The notes: a model not told the origin generated them from the sequence alone. DNA of 64,000 bases from Malikia granosa (GCF_002980595.1 NZ_PVLQ01000023.1:78502-142501), one strand, 5' to 3'. Numbered from the stretch's first letter, positions 46,350-55,468 are shown. Numbers and translations: made by a program.

Positions 46350-46451
46350 GTTTTGGCTTTGAGCCTTGAAACCGGGTGCGGCCACTGCCTCGCGCGGAGT
46401 TTTGGCATTTCCCGCGCCCAAGACGGAACGGCTTGGGCGCGGGGCTGCTCC

Positions 46452-46661
46452 CTATTCTTTGCTTTCGATGATCCACCACACTGCACGCGGCAAGGCGCGG
46501 CCCGTGATGGGGTGTAGGTCGGTCAGGTCGGCGCGGGCTATCCAGCCCCGAGGCGGGCGGTAGCCGCGCACGTCGCCATCGCCATGCCAGCGGCGGGCGC
46601 GCACCGTGCCGGGGGCGTAGATCGCGGCCATGCGTGGGCGGTTCGTGGTGTTGTGGCTCAT
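46452..46661 (-). CDS. Small hypothetical protein downstream of parB
   Basis: 69 residues (MSHNTTNRPRMAAIYAPGTV start, ending in AVWWIIESKE), basic and Arg-rich. Not recognised. It lies 60 bp after the parB stop on the same strand, past a strong hairpin, and has the composition of a real short protein. Function unknown. Confidence 0.5.
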   Translation of the reverse strand: MSHNTTNRPRMAAIYAPGTVRARRWHGDGDVRGYRPPRGWIARADLTDLHPITGRALPRAVWWIIESKE

Positions 46662-46680
46662 GGGGGAATCCTCGGCATGA

Positions 46681-46706
46681 AGCGCCCCGGCCGGAACCGG
46701 GGCGCT
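46681..46706 (-). terminator. Hairpin after parB
   Basis: Perfect 10-bp stem AGCGCCCCGG/CCGGGGCGCT with a 6-nt loop, 15 bp downstream of the parB stop. No T-tract, so it may attenuate rather than stop transcription. Confidence 0.45.
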
Positions 46707-46721
46707 ATCTGTGGTGCAAGG

Positions 46722-48806
46722 TCAAGCGGCCAGTGCCTCGGCCTGCGTCTGCTCATCCGCCACGGCGGCGAATTCCTCCGGTGCTTCGGCTGCCTCGTTC
46801 GTTACCACCTCCTGCACGGTCTGCTGCGTGGCTTCGGCACGGAAGATGGCAGGCATCCAGCCGGTGCCATCGGCCAGCCGTTCGGCTTCGCTGGCAATGT
46901 CGCCTTTTTTCAACTTCGCCAGCCGGGTGACGTGCCCCGGTGCGAATTCGCCCACGGCTTCCAGAATCGCGGCCTTCGGCAAATGCTGAAAATAGCCGTC
47001 TGCGGTGGGTTGCCACCATGCCACCATGTCCAGCGCCACCGCCTGCGCCAGTTCGGCACCAGGCTGGTGCTGCGTGGCGCGGGGCGTCACCACATCGACC
47101 GTGGATGCCACGCATACGGCCAGCAGGCGCACCAGTTCATCCTGCGGCTTCGCCAGCAGTGCGACGAACAGTTCGGCGCTGTCCTCCGACAAGACTTCAC
47201 CCGCTACCTGTTGCAGTTCGCGCAGTACCACGGCGGCGGGCGATTCCGGCCAGTCCGGGGCTATGCCTTCCAGCCGATCTTGCTGGATCAGCTTCACACC
47301 CAGCGGCAGATCGTGGCCGTAGTGGCTGCCTTGCAAGACAGTCTGCACCATGCCATGCACCAGCGCGGCCAGCGCCACCTGCGGATGCCGTGCGACTTCG
47401 ATTTGCAGCGCGGCGGTACGGTGGGCACTCAACCGCTGTGCCAGTCGGTCGGACACGGCGGCGGTCTTGGGGGCGTCGTCGGCTTCCTCGCCGGTGTCGT
47501 CGTTCCCAGCTTCGCCCTCGCGGCCGAAGCCCTGCCGCAAGCGTTCCAGCGTGCGCAGTGCCTTGGCCTCGGCTTCGCGCAGCAGGCCACGATGAATCAC
47601 GGCCTCGCCGTTGCGGTCGATGGTGACGATGGCACCGGCGGCAGCTTTGACGGCATCCCCGTAGTCCTGCAAGCCATCCTCCAGCGCCTGCAACTGTTCG
47701 CCCAGGTGTTCGCCTTCCTCCTGCAAAGCGTCGGCCTTTTCTTCATCGTCGGCGTCCAGGGCGGCATCCACGGCCTCGGCCAGCGCCTGCATCTTGGTTT
47801 GCAGCTTCTCGATGCGTTGGGCTTCGCGCTTGTTCGGGCTGCGGCGCTGCCTCGGGGCGCGCTGGAAGGCTTGCAGGTCGGCATGGGTCGTGCCGGGGGT
47901 GGCATCCACCCATGCCCAGCCTTCGGCCTTCACCTCGGCGGCAAGGCTGGCCAGCTTGTCCTGCGCCAGCCGTTCCAGCAGCGTGGCATCGGTCAGATAC
48001 ACGCCGCTATTGGCTTCCGCGAACAGATCGCGGCGGGTGCCACCGCCTGCGGCCTCGTAAGCATCCAGCCCAACGAAGCGCACCAGCGGATGCCGGTAGG
48101 CGTCAATCTCGCGCTCTGTCAGGCGGTTGCGCAGGTTATGCGGGCTGCGCTGCCATGTCGGCGCATCGTAGAACGCGGCTTCCTGTGCGGCGTGGTCGTC
48201 GGTGATGGCAAGGGCCATCAACTGGTCAAGGCTCACGGCTTCGGCCCGGTAGTCGGCCAGCAGCCGGGGCGAGACGTTAGCCAGCTTCAAGCGGCGCTGT
48301 ACCACCAGCGGCGTGACGCTGAAATCTGCGGCAATGTCCTCGATGGGGCGGCCTTCGGCCACCAGCGCGGCAAATGCCTCGAACTGGTCGGCGGGGTGCA
48401 TGGCTTCGCGTTGCACGTTCTCGGTCAGGCTGGCGGTGCGGGCGGTGCCATCGGCCACCAACAGGCAAGGCACCTCCCATTCCTTGCTGATGCGGTGCTT
48501 TTTCGCCAGCAGCTTGAGGGCGGCAAGGCGACGGCCTCCGGCCACGACTTCGTAACGCTCGCCGTCAGCGGTCGCGGTCACGATCAGGTTTTGCAGCAGG
48601 CCGACACGCTGGATGCTGGCGGCGAGTTCGGGAATCGACATGCGCGGGGTCTTGCGCACGTTGCGGCCCGTAGGGCGCGATACCAGCCGCGACAGCGGCA
48701 CAAGAATCAGATTCTTGCTCGGGTCGGCGGCTTCCAGCAGCACGGCAGGCGCGGCGCTGGCCGTGGCGTGGATGGCTTGGGCTTCGGTGTGGTTGATGGC
48801 GTTCAT
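46722..48806 (-). CDS. parB: ParB/RepB/Spo0J-family protein
   Basis: 694 residues. An N-terminal ParB nuclease-like domain (LVSRPTGRNVRKTPRMSIPE, GLLQNLIV, YEVVAGGRRLAALKLLAKK) and the HTH region FSVTPLVVQRRLKLANVSPR. A charged coiled-coil stretch (about 325-390) and a long C-terminal domain follow. This large ParB is typical of Tn4371-type elements and is thought to stabilise the element or regulate its genes. It lies 81 bp downstream of the DUF932 gene. Confidence 0.9.
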   Translation of the reverse strand: MNAINHTEAQAIHATASAAPAVLLEAADPSKNLILVPLSRLVSRPTGRNVRKTPRMSIPELAASIQRVGLLQNLIVTATADGERYEVVAGGRRLAALKLLAKKHRISKEWEVPCLLVADGTARTASLTENVQREAMHPADQFEAFAALVAEGRPIEDIAADFSVTPLVVQRRLKLANVSPRLLADYRAEAVSLDQLMALAITDDHAAQEAAFYDAPTWQRSPHNLRNRLTEREIDAYRHPLVRFVGLDAYEAAGGGTRRDLFAEANSGVYLTDATLLERLAQDKLASLAAEVKAEGWAWVDATPGTTHADLQAFQRAPRQRRSPNKREAQRIEKLQTKMQALAEAVDAALDADDEEKADALQEEGEHLGEQLQALEDGLQDYGDAVKAAAGAIVTIDRNGEAVIHRGLLREAEAKALRTLERLRQGFGREGEAGNDDTGEEADDAPKTAAVSDRLAQRLSAHRTAALQIEVARHPQVALAALVHGMVQTVLQGSHYGHDLPLGVKLIQQDRLEGIAPDWPESPAAVVLRELQQVAGEVLSEDSAELFVALLAKPQDELVRLLAVCVASTVDVVTPRATQHQPGAELAQAVALDMVAWWQPTADGYFQHLPKAAILEAVGEFAPGHVTRLAKLKKGDIASEAERLADGTGWMPAIFRAEATQQTVQEVVTNEAAEAPEEFAAVADEQTQAEALAA

Positions 48807-48887
48807 GGTGAAAACTCCTTGCGATGATGGAATGCAGCAGCGAATGACGCGGCAAGGGTTGCTGCCTGCCCCTGCCGCGCAGGGAAA

Positions 48888-49715
48888 TCAGGCTTTCAAC
48901 TGGCGCAGGCCGTCGGCCAGCAGCCACAGGGCGCGATTGAGGCGCACATCGGAATCAATGCCCTGCACCGGGCGGGTCTGCTGGCGGCGTCCGTTGGCGC
49001 TGCGTCCAGACAATCCGCCTTTGGTCAGGTTTTCCTGTATGCGGTTGAAGGTCATCCACAAGTCCGGGCGGCGGTCGTCGAACCGGCGCGGCATCAGGAT
49101 TTGCGATTCGGTGATGGGGGCTGGCTTGTCCGGGTCGTCGTACTTGAGCGACAGCGCGGCGCGGGCGAATACTTCGGCCTCGCCTTCGTCCAGCGTGATG
49201 GCCTGCATGGATTCACGGGACTCCAGCGCACGGTCGAAGCCGTGCAGCACCTGATAGGCACCTTCGATTACTTGTCCGGCCACGTCGCCCTTATGCGGCA
49301 CGCGCACATCGGCCACGGTATCGCCGCAAACAAGGCCATTGCTGCACACGAAACGGAACATGCCGGCCAGCATCTGGTAGCTACTGGTGCCATCGTGCGA
49401 GTTCAGCAGGATGATTTCGTTGGCTTCGCCTCGGGCGTTGATCTGGCTGGCATGGCGCAGCCGGATCATGTGCTTGGTGTAGTCGCGGCGGTCTTCGTGG
49501 CGGGTGCGGGTCTGCGTCACCATGAAGGGCTGAAACCCTTCCTTGCGCAGTTCGGTCAGCACCGTGGCGGTGGGGATATAGGCGTAACGCTGGGAACGGC
49601 TTTCGTGTGGCGCTTCCGCAAAGATGGACGGGGCCACGCGGTGAATCTGGTCATCGGACAGCGGGGAGTCGCTGCGCAGTACCGGGGAACGGGAAGCGAA
49701 ACGGGATGCAAGCAT
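48888..49715 (-). CDS. DUF932 phage/plasmid-like protein
   Basis: 275 residues. MLASRFASRSPVLRSDSPLS start, then YAYIPTATVLTELRKEGFQP, EIILLNSHDGTSSYQMLAGM and RFVCSNGLVCGD, the DUF932 pattern. Common in conjugative elements; function unknown. AGGAG lies 7 nt before the ATG at 49715; a longer frame is rejected. First gene of the DUF932-parB operon. Confidence 0.88.
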   Translation of the reverse strand: MLASRFASRSPVLRSDSPLSDDQIHRVAPSIFAEAPHESRSQRYAYIPTATVLTELRKEGFQPFMVTQTRTRHEDRRDYTKHMIRLRHASQINARGEANEIILLNSHDGTSSYQMLAGMFRFVCSNGLVCGDTVADVRVPHKGDVAGQVIEGAYQVLHGFDRALESRESMQAITLDEGEAEVFARAALSLKYDDPDKPAPITESQILMPRRFDDRRPDLWMTFNRIQENLTKGGLSGRSANGRRQQTRPVQGIDSDVRLNRALWLLADGLRQLKA

Positions 49716-50318
49716 GGTCTTTCTCCTGACGAAAAGGGTTTGCTGTTCAAACCGCACACCGGATTCCTAGATTCGGAGCCCAGCCTTTCGGCTGTTCGGT
49801 GCGGTTGGCACGAGGAACCCGGTTGGCCCTGTTGCCACCGTCTTTCCTGAGTTCATCGCCCGCGACGGTCAGGAGCCCACGGACGTGGGCCGTCAAGGAG
49901 AAAAGCGGCAGGTAGGTGCGGCCCGCAGGCGCAGCCGAGGACACGGCCTGACGCGCCTTGATGGCACGCGGCCACGGGCTACAGTCGCGAGCAAGGTGAT
50001 GGAGTCAGGAGAGACGGCTGGACATGGCAACGGCCGCCGCGATGTGCAAACCGCACGCAAGCGAAGCGCGCAGGCCCGAAGCTGGAAGCCGGGCCGCAGG
50101 CGTCAGGGATGTGGAAGGCTGGCGAATGCCAGTCCTGTCAGGGATGAGCGAACAGCGAACCTGGAGCAGCGTGGTCCGCGAAGCGGAGACGCAAGGAGGC
50201 ACTTGACTTATTATTTCATCTGTATAGGCAATCTGCCACTGAGCAACAGCGTGTGTTCAACATACACGCAAAAATGAAGCTTCCGGTATAAAAATATTTC
50301 TCAGAAAATGGTTCGATA
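49716..50318. other. Intergenic region, backbone to AT-rich insert junction
   Basis: About 600 bp. The first two thirds are GC-rich, carry the DUF932 promoter and hold an open frame (49885-50277 plus) without family or ribosome site. From about 50203 the sequence turns AT-rich, marking the start of the TIR gene insert. A weak promoter-like pair (TTGACT, TATAGG) lies at 50203-50228. Confidence 0.4.
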
Positions 50319-52796
50319 ATGAAAGTTTTTCTCTCACACAGCAGCAAAGACAAAGAGTCCTATGTTCGGCTGGTCGCAGACAAAATAGGAAACGGAAACT
50401 ATGTTCTTGACGAACGAACATTTGAAGATGGGGAAATAACCAAGGATGAAATAATCAAGGGCATAGATGAAAGTGAGATGTTCGCTTTTTTTATATCCAA
50501 CACCGCTTTGGATTCAAAATGGGTGAAGTCTGAGATTGATCGGGCGGAAATTAGGCTAAACTCTGAGCAGCTTAAAAAAATATATCCAATAATAATTGAC
50601 CAGTCGATTAAGTATGATGATCCTAGAATTCCAATTTTTCTAAAGGAACATTACAACCTAAAGCTAATTACTCGCCCAACTGTCGCTGCCAGACGCATTA
50701 AGTCAAAACTTCGCGAGCTTTACTGGCAGAAAAGCCCAGAGCATAAAAAAAGGCAAACTATTTTTGTAGGTAGAAATGAAATTCTCTCAGATTTTGAGAA
50801 TCGAATGGATGACATTGATTTTCCAAAGCCTGCGTGCGTCATTGCTTCAGGAATCTCAAAAATAGGTCGATCAAAATTAGTGGCTAGAGCGCTCGCAAAG
50901 TCGAACATCGTGGCCGATAATTTTTCCCCCGCCAAGATAATATTAGATCGGGTGGATAGCATTGAAGATTTGATAATTAAAATCATTGACACGGGTCTGA
51001 CTTGCAATGACAGGAATCTTGCAGCCGATTTGCTAGAAAAACCAGTCTCTGAAAAAGAAAAAATCCTTGCTGAATTGCTGCGACAAATACATGATGCGCG
51101 CGAGGTGTTGTTTATAGAAGATAATGGTTGCTTAGTTGATTACACCCGCCAACCAATTTCATGGCTGATGAACTCTTTGGAGATGCTTGGAAACATTGGA
51201 TCGCCAGCCGTTTGCATTTCCGCTCGTTATCGAGTAGATCGACGAGCAGTGAGGGGCAGGCCATTAATTTACACCATTGAGGTACCTGAACTTAATCCAA
51301 AAGAGCGATCCGGCCTTCTAAGAAGAATCTTGGAGCTATATGAAATTAATCTTGATCCGGATGACTTTAAGTATTTTTCAGAACAACTCAAAGGGTTTCC
51401 TGAGGAAGTATATTATTGCGCCGACCTAATAACAGATCTAGGCGTAGCACAGGCAAAAAAAGAAACCCATCAAATCACAGAATTTAATGAAGAAAGAGCA
51501 TCGTTGCTACTTAGAAAGTACGAAGGAAATAGCGATGTTCTTGATTTTATATATTTACTATCAGAATTTGAATTTATTGGCGTCAGCTTTCTTTATGAGA
51601 TTGTCGATGAGGAACAGTATGGGCCAATTTTAGAGGATCTGATTACACACCTAATATGCGATTACATAGGTAGTGAGAAAGATTACGTCAGGCTGAATGA
51701 TGCTATCAGGGATTTTGTTAAGAGAAATAGGCTTTCTTTAAGGGGGGATCTGCGGAATAAGCTTCGCGATCATGTGCAAAGCTTCATAAGAGACACAGAA
51801 AAATTTGATCGTGATGCTGCTGATTTTTTCTATTCAATAAAAGAAGCGTTGGCTAGCGGGAAGCATATTGACGACAAATTCTTAGCCCCTTCTCATATTC
51901 TTAGAACAATCAAAGAGCTTTATCAAAAAAGAGAAAATCTCAAGCGAGTTATTGAATTGGCCGACATGCTCCTAGGCAAAGAAGGCTCGCTTGACCCTCG
52001 AGTGAGCAACGACGCCAGATACTATCTTTGCCTCAGCTTAGCCCGGCAAAAAGATAAGCGCCTTCTTAAAGAGGTTCAGAAAATAGACGGGGCTGAACAT
52101 GATTTTGTTCTTGGATACTATTATCGGCTTTGCGGCCGACACACAGATGCCATTGAACGCCTATCCAAACTTGTAGATACACCCTACATATCTTCTCGCG
52201 CCAAACGAGAGTTGGTTCAGGTTTATCTCTACATTGAAGAATATGAGAAAGCACTGGGCATGGCAAAGGACAACTATGAACTCAACAAAGGCAATCAGTT
52301 CTTTATTCAGTCCTACCTTAATTGCTTGCTCAACAATGAAAACTGCATTTCCAATAAAGATTTGATATCTCGGTTAATTGGTGAGCTGGATGAAATAAAA
52401 TCCCAACAATCCATTGAGATGACTTTTATAGCCAAAGCGCAATATTCATCAAAGATTGAGCACAAGAAAACGCCCGCATACAATTATATTGATGATGCAC
52501 TAGGATTGGATCAAGATTCAACTTACCCATTGCTGGCAAGGTTTGACATCTCTTTGAGGCATTTCGATTTGCCAGTTATGGAGTCCACCCTATCTGAGCT
52601 TCAAAGGGTGGCACAAAAGCGAACAATTTCACAGAACACAATATTTAAAAACAAAGCGTACTATTTGGCTGCAAAAGGGGATCTCCCAGAGGCATATAGA
52701 GTGCTAGAAACCAGTCTTCAGAATTACCCTGGTGAAACTATCCAACGCCTAAAACAGAAGCTCCTTGACGTCTCAGAAAGAAAGCCTGATCTTTAA
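50319..52796 (+). CDS. TIR-STAND-like-TPR protein, probable antiphage defence
   Basis: 825 residues. An N-terminal TIR domain (about 1-130: MKVFLSHSSKDKESY, FFISNTALDSKWVKSEI) has Glu72 where SARM1-type NADases have the catalytic glutamate. A STAND/AAA-like domain (about 145-450) starts FVGRNE; its P-loop reads GISKIGRS (178-185), with Arg instead of the usual Lys, followed by VLFIEDNG (263-270). The C-terminal half (about 500-820) is TPR-like helical repeats, a sensor module in STAND proteins. Strongly AT-rich against GC-rich neighbours, so acquired separately. NADase defence function is inferred. Confidence 0.8.
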   Translation: MKVFLSHSSKDKESYVRLVADKIGNGNYVLDERTFEDGEITKDEIIKGIDESEMFAFFISNTALDSKWVKSEIDRAEIRLNSEQLKKIYPIIIDQSIKYDDPRIPIFLKEHYNLKLITRPTVAARRIKSKLRELYWQKSPEHKKRQTIFVGRNEILSDFENRMDDIDFPKPACVIASGISKIGRSKLVARALAKSNIVADNFSPAKIILDRVDSIEDLIIKIIDTGLTCNDRNLAADLLEKPVSEKEKILAELLRQIHDAREVLFIEDNGCLVDYTRQPISWLMNSLEMLGNIGSPAVCISARYRVDRRAVRGRPLIYTIEVPELNPKERSGLLRRILELYEINLDPDDFKYFSEQLKGFPEEVYYCADLITDLGVAQAKKETHQITEFNEERASLLLRKYEGNSDVLDFIYLLSEFEFIGVSFLYEIVDEEQYGPILEDLITHLICDYIGSEKDYVRLNDAIRDFVKRNRLSLRGDLRNKLRDHVQSFIRDTEKFDRDAADFFYSIKEALASGKHIDDKFLAPSHILRTIKELYQKRENLKRVIELADMLLGKEGSLDPRVSNDARYYLCLSLARQKDKRLLKEVQKIDGAEHDFVLGYYYRLCGRHTDAIERLSKLVDTPYISSRAKRELVQVYLYIEEYEKALGMAKDNYELNKGNQFFIQSYLNCLLNNENCISNKDLISRLIGELDEIKSQQSIEMTFIAKAQYSSKIEHKKTPAYNYIDDALGLDQDSTYPLLARFDISLRHFDLPVMESTLSELQRVAQKRTISQNTIFKNKAYYLAAKGDLPEAYRVLETSLQNYPGETIQRLKQKLLDVSERKPDL

Positions 52797-52919
52797 TGTG
52801 CTATTGCAAAAAGCGTTGGCGCCTATAGCCCTGATGCTCTAATGCAAGCTATCAATTTTTGGTTCAAAAACTTTTCTGCACATCACCCCAAAGAGTAATC
52901 GGTCGCCTCGTAATATGAA

Positions 52920-54089
52920 TTACGACCGATCTCGTTTGGGGGATGGTATTCTGCGAGATTCGAGCAGACGCCGCGTGTTCTCCAGCTCTTTTTGCAGCAA
53001 TTCGGCATCCGGCAGTACTGTCCGGTAGTTGGCCGCCATTACCTTGGTCGGCAAGCCATCCAACGCATACCGTGCTAGGGCATGGCCCTTGTCCGCGCAC
53101 AGGATCAGGCCCACCGGCGGGTTCTCGTCCGGGTAAGCCCAATGCGCCTTGGCATAGTTGCAGTACATATGCATCTGCCCCACATCGGCATGGGTCAGGC
53201 TGCCCAGCTTCAAGTCAATGATGACCAGGCAGCGTAGCTTGCGATGGAAGAACAGCAGATCCACCCGATACCAAGTCTGGTCGATGCGCAAGCGCCGCTG
53301 CCGCCCGACGAAGGTGAAGCCTTCTCCCAGTTCCAGCAGGAAGTCTTCCAGACGCTGGATCAATGCCGCCTCCAGGTCGGATTCCGAATACTCGTCCTTG
53401 AGGTCGAGGAACTCCAGCACATACGGGTCTTTGATCGCGTCATTGGGCGTGACGGCGTCCTCGGGTCTGGCCACCGAACCCTTGACCAGCATCGCCGCCT
53501 TATCCTTTGACAAGGCCGTGCGCTCGTAGAACTGGCTTCCAATCTGCCGGTCGAGCTGGCGCACGCTCCAACCGCCGCGCAACGCCTCGGCCTCGTAGAA
53601 CTGGCGAGCATGGTCATCTTTGACCGACAGCAGCCGGACATAGGCCGACCACGGCAACGTGAAGGTCTGAGCCAGTTCGAAGAGATCGAATTTCCGAGAC
53701 ACTGTCTGGGATTTCTCGGCTGGCGACTCATTTCCCAATTTCCCAGACACTGTCTGGGAAATCTGGGGCTGGGAGTATGCGAGGAAAAAACGCCGCATAC
53801 TCTCCAGGTTGTTGACACCGAACCCGCGCCCGAATCGGGCCGTCAAATCGGCGGACAAGCGCGCCATCAACTGCTCGCCGTAACCAGCCCGCCGCCTGCC
53901 TTTCTGCTCGGCTTCGACGATTCGGCGGCCAATCTCCCAATAGCTGGCCGTCATCAACGCATTGACACTGCGTGCCGCAGCTTGGCGCGTCGCATCCAGC
54001 AGTTCCACGATGCCGCTGTGGATGCCGGCGTAGCCGGCCGGCAAGACGGCGGGTTTTTTCCCCGCCGCCGGAAGCGTCTTCTTGCTCAT
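52920..54089 (-). CDS. YhcG-type PD-(D/E)XK nuclease (DUF1016)
   Basis: 389 residues. An N-terminal DUF1016 domain (ASYWEIGRRIVEAEQKGRRR, RFGRGFGVNNLESMRRFFLA) and a C-terminal PD-(D/E)XK nuclease: D277 in RVDLLFFHRKL and D292-L-K294 in VIIDLKLG. Between them residues 111-134 hold two SQTVS repeats encoded by a DNA palindrome. The ATG overlaps the integrase stop (ATGA), so it is translated with int. Possible roles are defence or element stability; unproven. Confidence 0.9.
   Translation of the reverse strand: MSKKTLPAAGKKPAVLPAGYAGIHSGIVELLDATRQAAARSVNALMTASYWEIGRRIVEAEQKGRRRAGYGEQLMARLSADLTARFGRGFGVNNLESMRRFFLAYSQPQISQTVSGKLGNESPAEKSQTVSRKFDLFELAQTFTLPWSAYVRLLSVKDDHARQFYEAEALRGGWSVRQLDRQIGSQFYERTALSKDKAAMLVKGSVARPEDAVTPNDAIKDPYVLEFLDLKDEYSESDLEAALIQRLEDFLLELGEGFTFVGRQRRLRIDQTWYRVDLLFFHRKLRCLVIIDLKLGSLTHADVGQMHMYCNYAKAHWAYPDENPPVGLILCADKGHALARYALDGLPTKVMAANYRTVLPDAELLQKELENTRRLLESRRIPSPKRDRS
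53738..53762. repeat. Palindromic repeat inside the YhcG gene
   Basis: A 25-bp palindrome with a single central base (core CCCAGACACTGTCTGGG), plus a related GAGACACTGTCTGGG copy at about 53696-53711. In the protein they encode the two SQTVSGK/SQTVSRK units. It resembles a small palindromic coding repeat. Confidence 0.55.
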
Positions 54090-55285
54090 GCTGCTGCCCC
54101 CTCGGCACGCCGCGCACCCGTGATCGTCTTGCGCCGGTTCGCCACCAGTTCCGCCGCCTGGCGCACCGGGTCATCCTCGGTGTGGACGTAGCGCATGAAC
54201 ATCGCCACGGTCTTGTGCGCGGTCAGCGCCATGCCGACCTTCACCGGGATGCCCGAGTTGGCAATGTCGGTGGCCGAGCGGTGGCGGATGCCGTGCGTTC
54301 CTACATGCGTTGCACCCGCCGCCTTGAGCACGCGGCTCCAGCCGTTGTAATACTCGCCCGTGGTCAGGTGCTGCCCTGGATGGCTTGGCGACGGCAGGAC
54401 GTGGGGGCAGTCTTCCCGCCGTGGTGCCGTCGAGAGCAGCCGGTGGGCTTCCTCGCTTAAGGGCTTCGACATGCCGCCGGTCTTGCTGTCCGGCCAGACT
54501 ACCCGCCGGTTCTCCAGATCGACCCAATCCCATTGCAGGCCGACGATTTCGGAGCGGCGGCCAGCGAACTCGAACTGCAAGCGGATCGCCAGGGGAATCA
54601 CGTAGTTCTCCAGCCCCTCCGCCTCCAGCTTGTCGAGGTGGCGGAAGATCCGCCCCATGTCCTCGTCGCTGATGAGGTGGGTGGCTTTGCCGTTGGGGTA
54701 CATCGGGACATGGCGGCATGGGTTCGTGCCGTCGGAACGGTAGCCCCACACTTCGGCCAGGTTGAACATCCGGCGCATAACGCCGAACGTGCGGTTCGCG
54801 TCGGCGGGCTTGTGGGCCATCTTTTTCATCATCCCGGCGATGTCCGGGCGCTTCACGTCTCGGACTTTCAGCCGGCCAATCATCGGGATGATGTTGCGGT
54901 CGATGACGCTCTGGTAGCCTTTCTGCGTGCTGGGCTTGTTGCGCTGCTTGGAGTAGTCCTCCATGAACTTCGCGCACAGCTCTTTGACCGTCGGTGCCGT
55001 GCGCGCCTCGGCCTTGTCCGCTGCTGGATCGCCGCCCCGGCGCACTTGGGCCAGCCATTCCTGGGCCAGCGAGCGGGCCTGCTCGACGGTCAGTTCCCCG
55101 TACTGGCCCAGCGCGGGCTTGCGGCGCTCGCCAGCATTCGTGCGGTACTGGAGCATGAAGACCTTGCGACCGGCAGGCGTGATCTTGCACAGGAAGCCGG
55201 GAACAAGGGTGTCGCGCAGCTCGATGGGTTGCGCCGAGGGTTGCGCCGCATCGACTGCGGACTTGGTGAGTTTGATCTTGGCCAT
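54086..55285 (-). CDS. int: Tyrosine recombinase, Tn4371-family integrase
   Basis: 399 residues. Integrates and excises the ICE. An N-terminal DUF4102-type arm-binding region (MAKIKLTKSAVDAAQPSAQP, LRDTLVPGFLCKITPAGRKV), a core-binding domain and a catalytic domain with R243 (AGRRSEIVGLQW), H331-G-I-R334, H357 and nucleophile Y366 (MFMRYVHTE). ATG 55285 has AAGGAG 6 nt upstream. It lies 176 bp from the proposed ICE end. Confidence 0.95.
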   Translation of the reverse strand: MAKIKLTKSAVDAAQPSAQPIELRDTLVPGFLCKITPAGRKVFMLQYRTNAGERRKPALGQYGELTVEQARSLAQEWLAQVRRGGDPAADKAEARTAPTVKELCAKFMEDYSKQRNKPSTQKGYQSVIDRNIIPMIGRLKVRDVKRPDIAGMMKKMAHKPADANRTFGVMRRMFNLAEVWGYRSDGTNPCRHVPMYPNGKATHLISDEDMGRIFRHLDKLEAEGLENYVIPLAIRLQFEFAGRRSEIVGLQWDWVDLENRRVVWPDSKTGGMSKPLSEEAHRLLSTAPRREDCPHVLPSPSHPGQHLTTGEYYNGWSRVLKAAGATHVGTHGIRHRSATDIANSGIPVKVGMALTAHKTVAMFMRYVHTEDDPVRQAAELVANRRKTITGARRAEGAAA

Positions 55286-55460
55286 AGCTGACTCCTTGGA
55301 GAGACCCGATTCCAGGAGCCTCTTGGGAGCCAAGCGGACGGAAGCCGGGTCAAGTTTCGGAAAGCACCGGCATAGGATGAACTCACGTAAGTTATTGATA
55401 AACCTGCAACAACGGGCTGTGGCGTAGTCCAGCGAAGTTCGGTGCTGGAGTCATGGTGAA

Positions 55461-55468
55461 ATAAAAAA
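55461..55468. repeat. Candidate attachment repeat, integrase end
   Basis: ATAAAAAA, identical in orientation and sequence to 5774-5781. It coincides with the T-tract of the terminator of the decayed Rieske gene, a plausible target for an integrase whose family core is TTTTTCAT. Confidence 0.5.

Larger units (their letters stand above)
45675..46451. other. Hairpin-rich non-coding block
   Basis: 777 bp without a credible gene but with unusual secondary structure. There is a 26-bp imperfect inverted repeat (45785-45811 with 45833-45858, arms AACCTGGAGGCGAAAA...), a 9-bp stem GCGCACAAG/CTTGTGCGC (46291-46312), an immediately adjacent 14-bp stem (46314-46349) and a 10-bp stem CGCGCCCAAG/CTTGGGCGCG (46413-46441). 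Candidate roles are oriT, a single-strand origin or a regulatory RNA. Confidence 0.5.
5774..55468. mobile_element. Tn4371-family integrative and conjugative element
   Basis: A 49.7-kb element. It carries a tyrosine recombinase at one end (54086-55285) and trbI plus a DUF2274 gene at the other. Between them, in Tn4371 order, are ParB, DUF736, DUF2958, DUF2285, an AlpA-like protein, RepA, ParA, DUF2840, TraF, relaxase, a cargo slot, a LysR regulator, EexN, TraG, CopG-like and TrbB-TrbI. The proposed ends are an 8-bp direct repeat ATAAAAAA (5774-5781 and 55461-55468), whose complement TTTTTTAT differs by one base from the family core TTTTTCAT. Family and gene content are secure; the exact ends are inferred. 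Confidence 0.85.

Noticed and set aside
46584..48827. 747-residue plus-strand frame opposite parB
   Set aside because: Antisense shadow of the well-supported parB gene in GC-rich DNA; no family motifs and no ribosome site.
49885..50277. 130-residue plus-strand frame upstream of the TIR gene
   Set aside because: Arg/Gly-rich, crosses the GC to AT-rich junction, and lacks a ribosome site.
5783..55444. Repeat GTTCGGTG near both ICE ends as integrase arm sites
   Set aside because: Only 8 bp and single copies; chance match cannot be excluded.
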